A DNA stretch of 64,000 bases, from the NCBI RefSeq assembly GCF_900188155.1, contig NZ_FZOG01000009.1, forward strand, positions 1 to 64,000, in the 5' to 3' direction. The position numbers were made by a program, and so were the translations under genes. Position 1 is the stretch's first letter, and the number at the start of each line of letters is the position of its first letter. The DNA comes from Pseudomonas segetis. Lineage in GTDB: Bacteria; Pseudomonadota; Gammaproteobacteria; Pseudomonadales; Pseudomonadaceae. The notes beneath the pieces were generated by a model, which was not told where the DNA came from, made no database searches, and worked only from the letters and a program-made list of their open reading frames with translations. This document shows positions 16,065-25,142 of this stretch, piece by piece.

Positions 16065-17312
16065 TTGACTTTGCTCGATATCAATTACGTTCGCAGCCAG
16101 TTCCCCGCCCTGGCCGATGGCTATGCCTATCTCGATAACGCAGGTGGTTCGGCCGTACTCAAGCCGGTTGCCGATCGTATCAGCCAGTACCTGCTCAACC
16201 ATGCGGTGCAGCTTGGCGCCTCATATGAGCCCTCGGTGCAGGCTGGCGCCAAGGTGATGGAGGCGCGTGAGTCGGTTGCGCAACTAATCAATGCCTACCA
16301 CCCCGAAGAGTGTGTAATGGGCGGCTCGACCACCCATCTGCTGCAAATTCTCACGCGTGCGATTGCACCTTCGATCAAGCCCGGCGATGAAGTCATCGTC
16401 ACCCACAGCGACCATGAAGCCAATATCGGCCCCTGGCAGCGCTTGTGCGAGGAGCGCGATGCCGTGCTGCGTGTGTGGCATGTCGATGCACAAACCCTGG
16501 AGCTGGAACTGGCTGACCTGGATGCCTTGCTCAGCCCGAAAACCCGGTATGTGGCCATGACCCATGCCTCGAACATCCTGGGCAGCGTCAATCCCGTGGC
16601 CGAGGTCGCGCGTCGTGTGCATCAGGTCGGGGCTAAGCTATGCGTCGATGCGGTGGCTTACGCGCCACACCGCTTGGTCGATGTCCAGGCCAGTGGCGCC
16701 GACTACTACGTATTCAGCTTCTATAAAGTCTTTGGCCCCCACTTCGCCGTGCTCTGGGGCAAGCGCGAGTTGCTTCTGGAGCTGCCAAGCCTCAACCACT
16801 TCTTCATCGGGCGCGACGTGCTGCCCTACAAGCTCCAGCCCGGCAACCTCAACTATGAGCTGTCGTACGGTTGCATCGGTATCAGTGATTACCTGGTCGA
16901 TATCGGCCGTCGCCTGGGGGCTCAAGGCAGTGAGCGCGAACTCATGCAGGCGGCATTTGATGCCTTTGAGGTCCAGGAGAATCTTCTGGCTGAAACCCTG
17001 CTGGCTTATCTGCGAGAGGCACCGGGCGTGCGTATCATCGGCAAGAGCCAGGTGACCAATGGTGACCGGGTGCCGACCATCAGTTTTGTCGTCGAAGGCG
17101 TGCAGTCCGAAGCCATAGTGCGGCGCATTGACCCGGCACGCATTGGTATTCGTTTTGGCGATTTCTACGCGCGTCACCTGATCAACGAACTGGGCCTGGC
17201 ACAACAAGGCGGGGTGGTGCGCGTATCTATTGCACACTACAACACCGTCGAAGAAATGACCCGGTTAGTGGCCTGTTTGAGTGAGGCTATTGCCGAGCTG
17301 CGCCCATCCTGA
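16065..17312 (+). CDS. Class V PLP enzyme, cysteine-desulfurase-like (VC1184 type)
   Basis: This 415-residue PLP-dependent enzyme is of aminotransferase class V. Its opening (FPALADGYAYLDNAGGS) and the HSDHEANIGPW segment match the group named after V. cholerae VC1184 (TIGR01976). The PLP lysine is probably in FSFYKVFGPH. The desulfurase active-site loop has no cysteine (IGIRFGDFYARHL), so sulfur transfer is unlikely; a lyase, epimerase or transaminase reaction on the imported compound is more plausible. The start is TTG at 16065 with GGGAGA upstream; there is no nearby ATG in frame. It follows the ABC ATPase by 19 bases in the same operon. Confidence 0.82.
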   Translation: MTLLDINYVRSQFPALADGYAYLDNAGGSAVLKPVADRISQYLLNHAVQLGASYEPSVQAGAKVMEARESVAQLINAYHPEECVMGGSTTHLLQILTRAIAPSIKPGDEVIVTHSDHEANIGPWQRLCEERDAVLRVWHVDAQTLELELADLDALLSPKTRYVAMTHASNILGSVNPVAEVARRVHQVGAKLCVDAVAYAPHRLVDVQASGADYYVFSFYKVFGPHFAVLWGKRELLLELPSLNHFFIGRDVLPYKLQPGNLNYELSYGCIGISDYLVDIGRRLGAQGSERELMQAAFDAFEVQENLLAETLLAYLREAPGVRIIGKSQVTNGDRVPTISFVVEGVQSEAIVRRIDPARIGIRFGDFYARHLINELGLAQQGGVVRVSIAHYNTVEEMTRLVACLSEAIAELRPS

Positions 17313-17333
17313 TTTTTACCGAGCGACCTGCCT

Positions 17334-18194
17334 ATGTCACTGCCACAAACCCTGGATGAACTGCGCTCAGCCATCGCGCTGGGACAGGACAAACTCACCA
17401 GCCGGATGCGCGATGCCGCCCATTACCTGATCGAGCATCCCCACGATGCTGCCCTCAATACATTGGCGGCGCTGGCCAAGCGTTCGGCGATTCCTGCATC
17501 GGCATATATTCGCCTGGCGCAAGCATTGGGCTACGGCGGCTTTAGCGACCTGCAGCGGCTGTTCAAGGCACCGTTGGAAAAGGCAGGGCAGGGCAGCTTC
17601 AAGGAGCGCATCCGACATTACCGTGGCGAGCAACTGCTGGATGACCCAAGGGATGTTGGCGCCATGCTGTCTGCCTTCAGCCAGGCCAATATCGTTTCGC
17701 TCGAGCACTTGGCCGAAGGCCAGCAAGTGCAGGCTCTGGAGCAGTCCATCGCATTGCTGCAAAAGGCGCGCACCACCTTTGTGGTGGGCATGCGCAGGTC
17801 GTTCCCGATGGCGGCTTACTTGAGCTATGCCTTGAGCCGGGTGGGACGCCGTGCCGTGCATATCAGTGGTTTGGGCGGCAGCCTGCGTGAGCAGGTCGGT
17901 GCATTGCATGCCGATGATGTCCTGGTGGCCGTGAGTTTCCCGCCCTACGCCCAGGAGACGATTGATGCCTGCCAGCAGGCACTGGCTTCCGGCACGCCAA
18001 TCGTGGCGATCACCGACAGCATTCTCAGCCCGATAGGCCAATGTGCTTCGGTGATGATCGAGGTCAACGATGCTGAGTTGCTCGGCTTTCGTTCACTTAC
18101 CGCAGCATTTTGTGTTGCCCAGACACTGGCCATGGGCTTGGCGTTTGGCGATGGCCAGACCGACCACGAAGCCTTGAAAGAGATTGATTGCTGA
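17334..18194 (+). CDS. RpiR/MurR-family regulator (HTH + SIS)
   Basis: This 286-residue transcription regulator has an N-terminal RpiR HTH (residues about 1-80, with TLAALAKRSAIPASAYIRLAQALGYGGF) and a C-terminal SIS sugar-isomerase-fold domain (about 125-265, with TTFVVGMRRSFPMAAYLSYAL and DVLVAVSFPPYAQET). RpiR proteins sense a metabolite through the SIS domain. It is the fifth gene of the operon starting at 13824 and probably regulates it, perhaps through the dyad at 13729-13744. The SIS ligand here need not be a sugar phosphate. Confidence 0.9.
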   Translation: MSLPQTLDELRSAIALGQDKLTSRMRDAAHYLIEHPHDAALNTLAALAKRSAIPASAYIRLAQALGYGGFSDLQRLFKAPLEKAGQGSFKERIRHYRGEQLLDDPRDVGAMLSAFSQANIVSLEHLAEGQQVQALEQSIALLQKARTTFVVGMRRSFPMAAYLSYALSRVGRRAVHISGLGGSLREQVGALHADDVLVAVSFPPYAQETIDACQQALASGTPIVAITDSILSPIGQCASVMIEVNDAELLGFRSLTAAFCVAQTLAMGLAFGDGQTDHEALKEIDC

Positions 18195-18239
18195 GCCTGT
18201 GTGGCTGAGTAATTTGCCAAACCTGTAGGAGAATTTTCC

Positions 18240-19151
18240 ATGGCGTTACCCCTTCGAGATCTGGTTGGTTATGGTCAGCAGCGTCCGCAAGGCACCTGGC
18301 CCAACGGTGCGCGACTGGCCATCAGTGTGGTGATCAACTACGAGGAAGGCTCCGAGCGCTCGCTGGCCATGGGCGACTCCGATCAGGAGAGCATGACCGA
18401 GTGGGGCAGTTATCAATTCCCTGAAGGGGTGCGTAACCTGGCGATGGAGTCGATGTATGAATACGGCTCCCGCGTCGGTATCTGGCGGATTCTGCAGATT
18501 CTGCAACAGGCAGATGTACCGGCCACTTTCCATGCCTGCGCCCTGGCGTTCGAGCAAAACCCTGATGTTGCCAAGGCGGCCGTCGCCCTGGGCCATGAAG
18601 TGTGCAGCCATGGTTATCGCTGGGAAGAGGTGTTTCGCCTCAGCGAAGAACAGGAGCGCGAGCATATTCGCTTGGCCATAGAGTCTTTCCAGCGCACCTG
18701 CGGCAAGCGCCCGGTGGGCTGGTATTGCCGCTACGGAGCCAGCGTGCGTACGCGGCGCCTGGTCGCCGAGGAAGGGGGATTCCTGTATGACTCCGACGCC
18801 TACAACGATGATGTGCCTTACTTTGTCGAGGTCGAGGGCAAGCGCCATCTGGTGGTGCCTTACACCAGCGATGTGAATGACTTCCGCTACTGGAACTCGC
18901 CTGGTCTTTCGCAAGCCTCTGACTTTCTTGAGTACATGAAGGAAAGTTTCGAGGTGCTGCACGAAGAGTCCGCCGATGGCCTGCGCATGATGTCCATCGG
19001 TTTACACCCCCGCATGGTGGGACGGCCAGGGCGCGTGCGCGCGCTGAAAAAATTCATTGAATACGCCCAGGGCCACGAAGGCGTCTGGTTCGCCACCCGC
19101 GAACAGATCGCCCAGGCCTGGCTGGAGCGCGACGCTGCCACCACGCGCTGA
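18240..19151 (+). CDS. PuuE-like polysaccharide-deacetylase-fold amidohydrolase
   Basis: This 303-residue protein has the NodB/polysaccharide deacetylase fold and closely resembles PuuE, the metal-independent allantoinase of Pseudomonas. Shared features are VVINYEEGSERS near the N-terminus, CSHGYRWEE, DSDAYNDDVPYF and a late GLHPRMVGRPGR. It would hydrolyse a C-N bond of an amide or ureide. The usual puuE neighbours (urate and ureidoglycolate genes) are absent, so this is likely a paralogue with another substrate. The start has AGGAG seven bases upstream. It lies in the operon between the RpiR regulator and the hydantoinase. Confidence 0.85.
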   Translation: MALPLRDLVGYGQQRPQGTWPNGARLAISVVINYEEGSERSLAMGDSDQESMTEWGSYQFPEGVRNLAMESMYEYGSRVGIWRILQILQQADVPATFHACALAFEQNPDVAKAAVALGHEVCSHGYRWEEVFRLSEEQEREHIRLAIESFQRTCGKRPVGWYCRYGASVRTRRLVAEEGGFLYDSDAYNDDVPYFVEVEGKRHLVVPYTSDVNDFRYWNSPGLSQASDFLEYMKESFEVLHEESADGLRMMSIGLHPRMVGRPGRVRALKKFIEYAQGHEGVWFATREQIAQAWLERDAATTR

Positions 19152-19254
19152 ATCAGTTTTATCCGAGGTGTTGGCAACTTCACCTCGCATTTCATACTCG
19201 CGCCACAGTTGATGAGTTGAAAGCTGCTGCGCGGCGCTTTTCATGAGGCCTGAC

Positions 19255-20691
19255 ATGCAAGCTTTCGACACTGTCATTCGCAACGCCCGTGTGGTTACCG
19301 CCGCGGACACCTTTAGTAGTGATATTGGTATTCGCGATGGGCGTATCACCGCGCTGGCGCTGGATTTGCCTGCTGGCCTGCACGAAATCGACGCTGCCGG
19401 CCGTCATGTCACGCCGGGCGGCGTCGACAGCCATGTGCATCTGGACCAGCCGACCGGCGACGGTTCATTGATGGCGGATGACTTTTTCAGCGGCACGGTC
19501 TCAGCTGCATGCGGGGGCACCACCACGGTGATTCCGTTCGCCTGCCAGCAAAAGGGTGAATCGCTGCGTGCCGCAGTGGATGATTATCACCGCCGTGCAG
19601 GCAACAAGCCGGTGATCGATTATGCCTTTCACTTGATAGTGACAGATCCAACGCCTGAGGTTTTGCGTGAAGAGCTGCCAGCACTGATTGCCGAAGGCTA
19701 CACCTCGTTCAAGATCTACATGACCTATGACGCGCTCAAGCTGGGTGACCGCGAAATTCTCGAAACCCTGTCGGTGGCACGGCGCGAAGGTGCAATGGTC
19801 ATGCTGCATGCCGAGAACAGCGATTGTATCGCCTGGCTGACCGAGCGCTTGCTGGCTGCTGGCCTGAGTGCGCCGAAGTACCATGCGACATCGCGGCCAA
19901 TGCTGGTCGAACGTGAAGCTACGCATCGTGCAATTGCCCTGGCCGAACTGGTTGATGTGCCGATTCTTATCGTCCATGTCTCGGGGCGCGAGGCGGTTGA
20001 GCAAATCCGCTGGGCACAAAGCCAGGGGTTGAAGGTCTACGCGGAAACCTGCCCGCAGTACCTGTTTCTGACGGCTGACTCCCTGGGCTGTGATGACAGC
20101 TTTGAAGGGGCTAAATGTATTTGCAGCCCGCCGCCTCGGGATGCCGCCAATCAACAAGTCATCTGGGATGGGCTGGAAAATGGTGCGTTCGAGATATTCT
20201 CTTCCGATCACGCGCCCTTTCGCTTCGACGGCCCGGACGGCAAGAAAGCCCATGGCGAAAACATCTCGTTCGACCAGGTTGCCAATGGTATTCCCGGTGT
20301 TGAAACGCGCATGGCCTTGCTCTGGTCCGAAGGCGTACGCAGTGGCCGTATCACTGCGCAGAGCTTTGTTGCGCTGACCTCAACCAATGCGGCGAAGATG
20401 TATGGCCTGTACCCGCGCAAAGGCAGCATTGCTATCGGCGCCGATGCTGATTTGGTTATTTGGGATGAAGGCCAGCGAGTCGACTTGCGCAATGAACTGC
20501 TGCATCACAATGTCGATTACACACCCTATGCAGGCATGCAATTGAGCGCCTGGCCCGCGATGACCTTGTCCCGTGGCGAGGTGGTGTGGGATGGTGAGCC
20601 ACGTGGCGCAGCAGGACGGGGACAGTTTATGCGCTGCGACAGACCCGCGCCCGCGCAATTGCGGCGGCGCAAGACGGAGTTACCTTTATGA
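19255..20691 (+). CDS. D-hydantoinase / dihydropyrimidinase
   Basis: This 478-residue cyclic amidohydrolase opens hydantoin- or dihydropyrimidine-type rings. All metal-site elements can be seen: HxH in GGVDSHVHLDQP, the carboxylated Lys region YTSFKIYMTYD, His in VMLHAENSD and ILIVHVSG, and the catalytic Asp in FSSDHAPF. ATG 19255 was chosen over one four codons upstream because GAGG then lies at a suitable distance. Its stop overlaps the hydratase start (ATGA), so the two are coupled. No N-carbamoyl amino acid amidohydrolase (beta-ureidopropionase) is nearby, unlike classical hydantoin or pyrimidine loci; the PuuE-like enzyme upstream may act on the product instead. Confidence 0.9.
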   Translation: MQAFDTVIRNARVVTAADTFSSDIGIRDGRITALALDLPAGLHEIDAAGRHVTPGGVDSHVHLDQPTGDGSLMADDFFSGTVSAACGGTTTVIPFACQQKGESLRAAVDDYHRRAGNKPVIDYAFHLIVTDPTPEVLREELPALIAEGYTSFKIYMTYDALKLGDREILETLSVARREGAMVMLHAENSDCIAWLTERLLAAGLSAPKYHATSRPMLVEREATHRAIALAELVDVPILIVHVSGREAVEQIRWAQSQGLKVYAETCPQYLFLTADSLGCDDSFEGAKCICSPPPRDAANQQVIWDGLENGAFEIFSSDHAPFRFDGPDGKKAHGENISFDQVANGIPGVETRMALLWSEGVRSGRITAQSFVALTSTNAAKMYGLYPRKGSIAIGADADLVIWDEGQRVDLRNELLHHNVDYTPYAGMQLSAWPAMTLSRGEVVWDGEPRGAAGRGQFMRCDRPAPAQLRRRKTELPL

Positions 20692-21434
20692 ATATGGTTG
20701 AACAGGTTGCCGCACGCTTGATTGAGGCTTGGCATACGGGCCAGCGCCAATCACATGAGGGCCTGGTGCTGGAAAGTGAAGCTCAAGCCTATGCCGTACA
20801 ACAGTGCGTCGCTGATGCGCTCGGCTGGTTCAGCCAGGAGCCGGCCCGGGCCTGGAAGCTGGGTGGCAGCCCCGATAGTTTTATCAGCGCGGCAGGCGTA
20901 CCTGCTGACGCCGTCCACTCTTCGGGTTGGCAGGCGCCGTCCGGTTATTGCAACGGTTTCGGCATTGAGGGCGAGTTGATCGTGCGGCTGCGTTGCGATC
21001 TTGATCAACATACCGATCTGGAAATGGCTTATCGCGCGATTGATGCGTGGTTGCCGGGCATCGAGCTTTGCGATACGCGCTGGCTCAGCGCTGAGCACGC
21101 AGACCCCTTGTTGCGTCTGGCTGACCAACAATCAAACCGCGCCCTTATCATCGGCGAACCATGCTCGCTGGAAGCGCCGTTTGATTGGCCGGGGCAAACA
21201 GCCGAGGTTCGGATCAATGGTGTTTCTCAACAAGTGAGCACGGGCAGCCACCCATTCGCTGAACCGCTTAACTCGCTCCCCTGGCTGGCAAGGCATGCTG
21301 CGCTGCAAGGCAATCCGCTACGGGCCGGAGACCTGGTCGCGACTGGCAGTTGGACCGGGATCTGCTGGGCGCCGCCTTCGGCCCGGGTCGAAGTTAAGTT
21401 TGCAGGCTTGGGTTCGGTCACTTTTTCAACCTGA
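20688..21434 (+). CDS. 2-keto-4-pentenoate hydratase-family protein (MhpD-like)
   Basis: This 248-residue protein has the FAH/MhpD fold. The signature LPGIELCDTRW corresponds to the conserved acidic metal-binding segment of the hydratases, and the C-terminus (LVATGSWTG, FAGLGSVTFS) matches the family's end. Members hydrate 2-hydroxypenta-2,4-dienoate or decarboxylate related keto acids. It overlaps the hydantoinase by four bases and is the last gene of the operon. Its presence suggests that the pathway yields an unsaturated keto acid after nitrogen removal; this is inference. Confidence 0.8.
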   Translation: MNMVEQVAARLIEAWHTGQRQSHEGLVLESEAQAYAVQQCVADALGWFSQEPARAWKLGGSPDSFISAAGVPADAVHSSGWQAPSGYCNGFGIEGELIVRLRCDLDQHTDLEMAYRAIDAWLPGIELCDTRWLSAEHADPLLRLADQQSNRALIIGEPCSLEAPFDWPGQTAEVRINGVSQQVSTGSHPFAEPLNSLPWLARHAALQGNPLRAGDLVATGSWTGICWAPPSARVEVKFAGLGSVTFST

Positions 21435-21549
21435 TTCGAATTGATGCTTTTTTATTGACCAAAGCCGCGCGGGCCGTGGCTTGCGGGTGGGTAGCACCTC
21501 ACTTAACCTGTTTGTATCTATCTTCAAAACAGGTCAAGGAGTGAGCCCG

Positions 21550-23976
21550 ATGAACCCAAAACAAGCACCCGTTCCAGCAGTGATGAATTGCTGGTTTTAT
21601 TTGATTGGCTTGGTGCTGGTTGTCAGTGGCGCATTTTTTTCCATCACCGGCGGCCAGCTGATCGCGCTTGGCGGCAGTTGGTATTTTTTAAGCGCCGGGG
21701 TTCTGATGCTGATCTCGGGCGTGCTGTTTTTCATGCGCCGTACCGCCGGAGCCTGGCTCTATGTGCTGGTATTTCTAGGCACCCTGGTATGGGCCCTGCT
21801 CGATGCCGGGCTGGAATTCTGGCCACTGGTTTCAAGGCTGATGTTCAACGGCGTGCTGCTGTTTGCGGTGGTGGTGTCGATCCCCATGCTGCGCCGCCTG
21901 CAGGGCAAGCCCGAGCTGCGTGGCCCGGCCTACGGCTTTTCCCTGGTTACGCTTGGCTGTCTGGTTGCAACTGTCGCCTTGATGTTCAAGCCGCACATGC
22001 CGTTTGAGGCGTCTGGGCAGTTGCCGTTGCAAGCAGTGAACCCGCAGCAGGAGCAAAAGAACTGGGACAATTACGGCAATACGCCGGGCGGCAGCCGTTT
22101 TGTCGCGCTGGACCAAATTACTCGCGATAACGTTAAGGACCTGAAAGTTGCCTGGACTTACCGCACCGGCGATATCCCGCAAAGCGACGGCAATGGCGCA
22201 GAAGACCAACTGACACCGCTGCAGGTTGGCGACAAGCTATTCCTCTGTACCCCGCACAACAATGTCATTGCAGTGAATGCCGACACCGGCAAAGAGCTTT
22301 GGAAGAATGAAATCAACGCCAAGTCTTCGGTGTGGATGCGCTGCCGTGGCCTCGCGTATTTCGACGCCAGCAAGCCATTGGTGCAGCCGGATGCCAACAA
22401 CGCGACTCCAGTGCCAGCAGCTCAAGTAGCCAGCGGTGCTGCATGTATGCGTCGAATCCTGATGAACACCATCGATGCTCGTCTGATTGCCCTGGATGCC
22501 GATACCGGTGAGTTCTGTCCTGATTTTGGCAAGGATGGGCAGGTTGACCTGCTTGCCGGTCTGGGTGATGCCAAGGACCCGAGCTATGTATTGACCTCGG
22601 CGCCAACCCTGGCTGGAACCACGGTGGTCGTGGGTGGACGCGTAGCCGATAACGTCAGTACCGATATGCCCGGCGGTGTTATTCGCGGTTTTGATGTGAT
22701 CACCGGTGCCATGCGCTGGGCGTTCGACCCGGGTGCGCAAGACCCGAACAAAACCCTTGAGGCTGGCGAAACTTATGCGCGCAGCAGCCCGAACTCCTGG
22801 GCGGCCATGTCGTACGATCCGCAGTCAAATACGGTGTTTATACCGATGGGCAGCTCCTCGGTTGATCTATGGGGCGCTAATCGCACAGAACTTGACCACA
22901 AATATGCCACCTCGGTTTTAGCGGTGGACGGCACCACGGGCAAAGAAAAATGGACCTACCAGACCGTACATAACGACTTGTGGGATTTTGACTTGCCAAT
23001 GCAGCCGTCGCTGATTGATTTTCCGGGTAAGAACGGTAAAACCACCCCAGCGGTGGTGATCGGCACCAAAGCCGGGCAGATCTATGTGCTCGACCGTGCC
23101 ACCGGCAAGCCGCTGACCGAGGTCAAGGAAGTACCGGTCAAGCGCAGCAATATCCCCAATGAGCAGTATTCCGATACCCAGCCACGCTCAGTCGGCATGC
23201 CGCAAATCGGTGCCCAGACCCTGACTGAGTCCGACATGTGGGGCGCAACACCATTCGACCAAGTGATGTGTCGGATTGCATTCAAGTCGATGCGTTATGA
23301 GGGATTGTACACGGCTCCAGGCACCGACCTGTCATTGAGCTTCCCGGGTTCTCTGGGCGGCATGAACTGGGGCAGTATTTCCACTGATCCGGTCAATGAC
23401 TACATCTTCGTCAATGACATGCGTCTGGGCCTGTGGATTCAGATGGTCAAGGCAGACCCGCAAAGCACCGCTGTCAATACTGGCGGGGAGAGCGTCAACA
23501 CTGGCATGGGCGTTGTACCCATGAAAGGCACGCCCTATGCAGTGAACAAAAACCGCTTTATGTCGGCCCTAGGTGTTCCTTGTCAGAAGCCACCTTTTGG
23601 TACGCTCACTGCAATTGACATGAAGACCCGGAAAATCGTTTGGCAGGCTCCTGTGGGCACTGTCGAAGATACCGGCCCGCTGGGCATCCGCATGCGCCTG
23701 CCGATCCCGGTTGGCTTGCCAACCTTGGGCGGCACCCTGAGCACTCAGGGCGGCTTGGTGTTTATCGCCGGCACCCAGGATTATTACCTGCGTGCTTTCG
23801 ACAGCTCGACCGGCAAGGAAGTCTGGAAGGCGCGCCTGCCTGTCGGTAGCCAAGGTGGGCCTATCAGCTATAAGTCACCTAAAACTGGCAAGCAATATGT
23901 GGTCATCTCGGCAGGTGGCGCGCGCCAGTCACCGGACCGGGGCGATTACGTGATTGCGTATTCGCTGGATAAGTAA
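21550..23976 (+). CDS. gcd: Membrane-bound PQQ-dependent glucose dehydrogenase
   Basis: This 808-residue quinoprotein has about five membrane spans in residues 1-140, then a beta-propeller PQQ domain in the periplasm. Family features include NWDNYGNTPGGSRF, QTVHNDLWDFDLPMQPSL, RSVGMPQIGAQTL and a C-terminal GGLVFIAGTQDYYLRAFD. It oxidises glucose, and other aldoses such as xylose, to lactones with ubiquinone as acceptor. ATG 21550 lies behind AAGGAGTGAG and gives the normal family length; the frame is open 23 codons further upstream. A good terminator follows. It could generate pentonic acids in the periplasm for the TRAP/dehydratase locus 12 kb upstream, though that link is inference. Confidence 0.95.
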   Translation: MNPKQAPVPAVMNCWFYLIGLVLVVSGAFFSITGGQLIALGGSWYFLSAGVLMLISGVLFFMRRTAGAWLYVLVFLGTLVWALLDAGLEFWPLVSRLMFNGVLLFAVVVSIPMLRRLQGKPELRGPAYGFSLVTLGCLVATVALMFKPHMPFEASGQLPLQAVNPQQEQKNWDNYGNTPGGSRFVALDQITRDNVKDLKVAWTYRTGDIPQSDGNGAEDQLTPLQVGDKLFLCTPHNNVIAVNADTGKELWKNEINAKSSVWMRCRGLAYFDASKPLVQPDANNATPVPAAQVASGAACMRRILMNTIDARLIALDADTGEFCPDFGKDGQVDLLAGLGDAKDPSYVLTSAPTLAGTTVVVGGRVADNVSTDMPGGVIRGFDVITGAMRWAFDPGAQDPNKTLEAGETYARSSPNSWAAMSYDPQSNTVFIPMGSSSVDLWGANRTELDHKYATSVLAVDGTTGKEKWTYQTVHNDLWDFDLPMQPSLIDFPGKNGKTTPAVVIGTKAGQIYVLDRATGKPLTEVKEVPVKRSNIPNEQYSDTQPRSVGMPQIGAQTLTESDMWGATPFDQVMCRIAFKSMRYEGLYTAPGTDLSLSFPGSLGGMNWGSISTDPVNDYIFVNDMRLGLWIQMVKADPQSTAVNTGGESVNTGMGVVPMKGTPYAVNKNRFMSALGVPCQKPPFGTLTAIDMKTRKIVWQAPVGTVEDTGPLGIRMRLPIPVGLPTLGGTLSTQGGLVFIAGTQDYYLRAFDSSTGKEVWKARLPVGSQGGPISYKSPKTGKQYVVISAGGARQSPDRGDYVIAYSLDK

Positions 23977-24000
23977 CCTGAGCTGAAACCAGCAGGTAAG

Positions 24001-24026
24001 AAAAGCGCCCGTCGGCGCTTTTTTTA
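24001..24026 (+). terminator. gcd terminator
   Basis: AAAAGCGCC (24001-24009) pairs with GGCGCTTTT (24014-24022) around CGTC, and the T-run continues to 24025. This is a classical intrinsic terminator just after gcd. Confidence 0.9.
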
Positions 24027-24095
24027 CGGTTGATGACTAAGCATCCGAGCTAGGTTGAGTGACCTGTTTGCAAGAGCACCGCCCGCAGCTTCAGG

Positions 24096-25133
24096 CTAAT
24101 CGCACGGCCAGAGTTGGCGCAGCGCGCTCGGAGCGAGTCCAGTCCAGCGCTTGAATGAGCGCCGTAAGTTGGTGGAATCGTGGAACTGCAGGTAAGCAGC
24201 TACTTCTTCATTGCTTTGACCCTTGATCTGATAGAGATACAGGGCCATATGTTTACGCGCCAAGTCCAGTTGTTCTTGAAAATGGGTGCCGTGCCTATGC
24301 AGCTTGCGTTTCAGTGTTGAGGGGCTCATGCCAAACGCTAGCGCGACGTTTTCCAGTTGTGGCTGGTGCCGCAGGTTCGCCAACAGATGGCGATAAAGGT
24401 GGTCGAGCAGGCTGGCATCGAAACCCAGTTCCTGCAGCTGCTGCATGCTTTGTTGCTGGGCTGCTTGGCCGGCCGTTGGCGCGGCTGCAGGCCAAGGCTG
24501 GTGCAGATATTCTCGCGGCAGGCTGAGCAGATCCACAGGCGCGTCGAAGCGTACATCCTCACCCAGGTTGACCCAGTATTGTTCAACTTGGCGCGGCCTG
24601 GTTTGAGCAATACTGACTTTCCACGGCAGTGGCGCACCGGCCAACCAGCGGCTCATGGCCAGCAAGGCGGTCATTGCCGACTCCACCAGAAACCGCTGCT
24701 GCGCCCCTGCGCCGCAAGTGTCCAGCCAATAGACGTAGACATTTTGCTCATCGAGCAGCACCCGTGGGCTGAGTAATGGGCTGATCAGGGCACGGTAGCG
24801 ACACACAATATCCAGCGCTTGGCTCAAGTCTGCCGCATGCTGCAAGGCATGGCTGGCGGCGCCGTAGTAACCGGGTAACAGACGTTGGCCAAAGAGAAAA
24901 CGGGTGTCTGCGGCGGCCAGCAGGCGTTCGCTGTTGTCTATCAGTTGCAGGAATTGCTGAGCACATAGGCGAGCCTTGCCAGCCTGCAGATCTTCATGGA
25001 ACAAACCGGTGCCGCGTAACAATCGGTGGCTGTCGATGCCCCGTGACAGGGCCAGGTCGACCAGCACCGCAGGTTGCCAGTGGCCAGGAATAAAACGGTT
25101 GTCGTTCTCGTACCAAGTGGCCTTGAGGGTCAT
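24096..25133 (-). CDS. AraC-family regulator with arabinose-binding-like N-terminal domain
   Basis: This 345-residue regulator is of the OruR/ArgR-like AraC group. The N-terminal ligand domain (about residues 25-215, with SRGIDSHRLLRGTGL) resembles the PF12625 type. The C-terminal double HTH (about 245-340) includes NVALAFGMSPSTLKRKLHRHG and SNEEVAAYLQFHDSTNLRRSFKRWTG. The start ATG at 25133 is preceded by GAGGT, which overlaps the stop of the GGDEF gene nine bases upstream; the two are co-transcribed. The target genes are not evident; gcd on the other side is convergent. Confidence 0.9.
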   Translation of the reverse strand: MTLKATWYENDNRFIPGHWQPAVLVDLALSRGIDSHRLLRGTGLFHEDLQAGKARLCAQQFLQLIDNSERLLAAADTRFLFGQRLLPGYYGAASHALQHAADLSQALDIVCRYRALISPLLSPRVLLDEQNVYVYWLDTCGAGAQQRFLVESAMTALLAMSRWLAGAPLPWKVSIAQTRPRQVEQYWVNLGEDVRFDAPVDLLSLPREYLHQPWPAAAPTAGQAAQQQSMQQLQELGFDASLLDHLYRHLLANLRHQPQLENVALAFGMSPSTLKRKLHRHGTHFQEQLDLARKHMALYLYQIKGQSNEEVAAYLQFHDSTNLRRSFKRWTGLAPSALRQLWPCD

Positions 25134-25142
25134 GGTTTTACC

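Noticed and set aside
16065..17312. Annotation as a true cysteine desulfurase
   Set aside because: No cysteine is present in the expected active-site loop and no Fe-S assembly genes are nearby.
21462..21482. AAGCC...GGCTT imperfect hairpin before gcd
   Set aside because: The stem is interrupted and has no T-run; it may be chance in GC-rich sequence.
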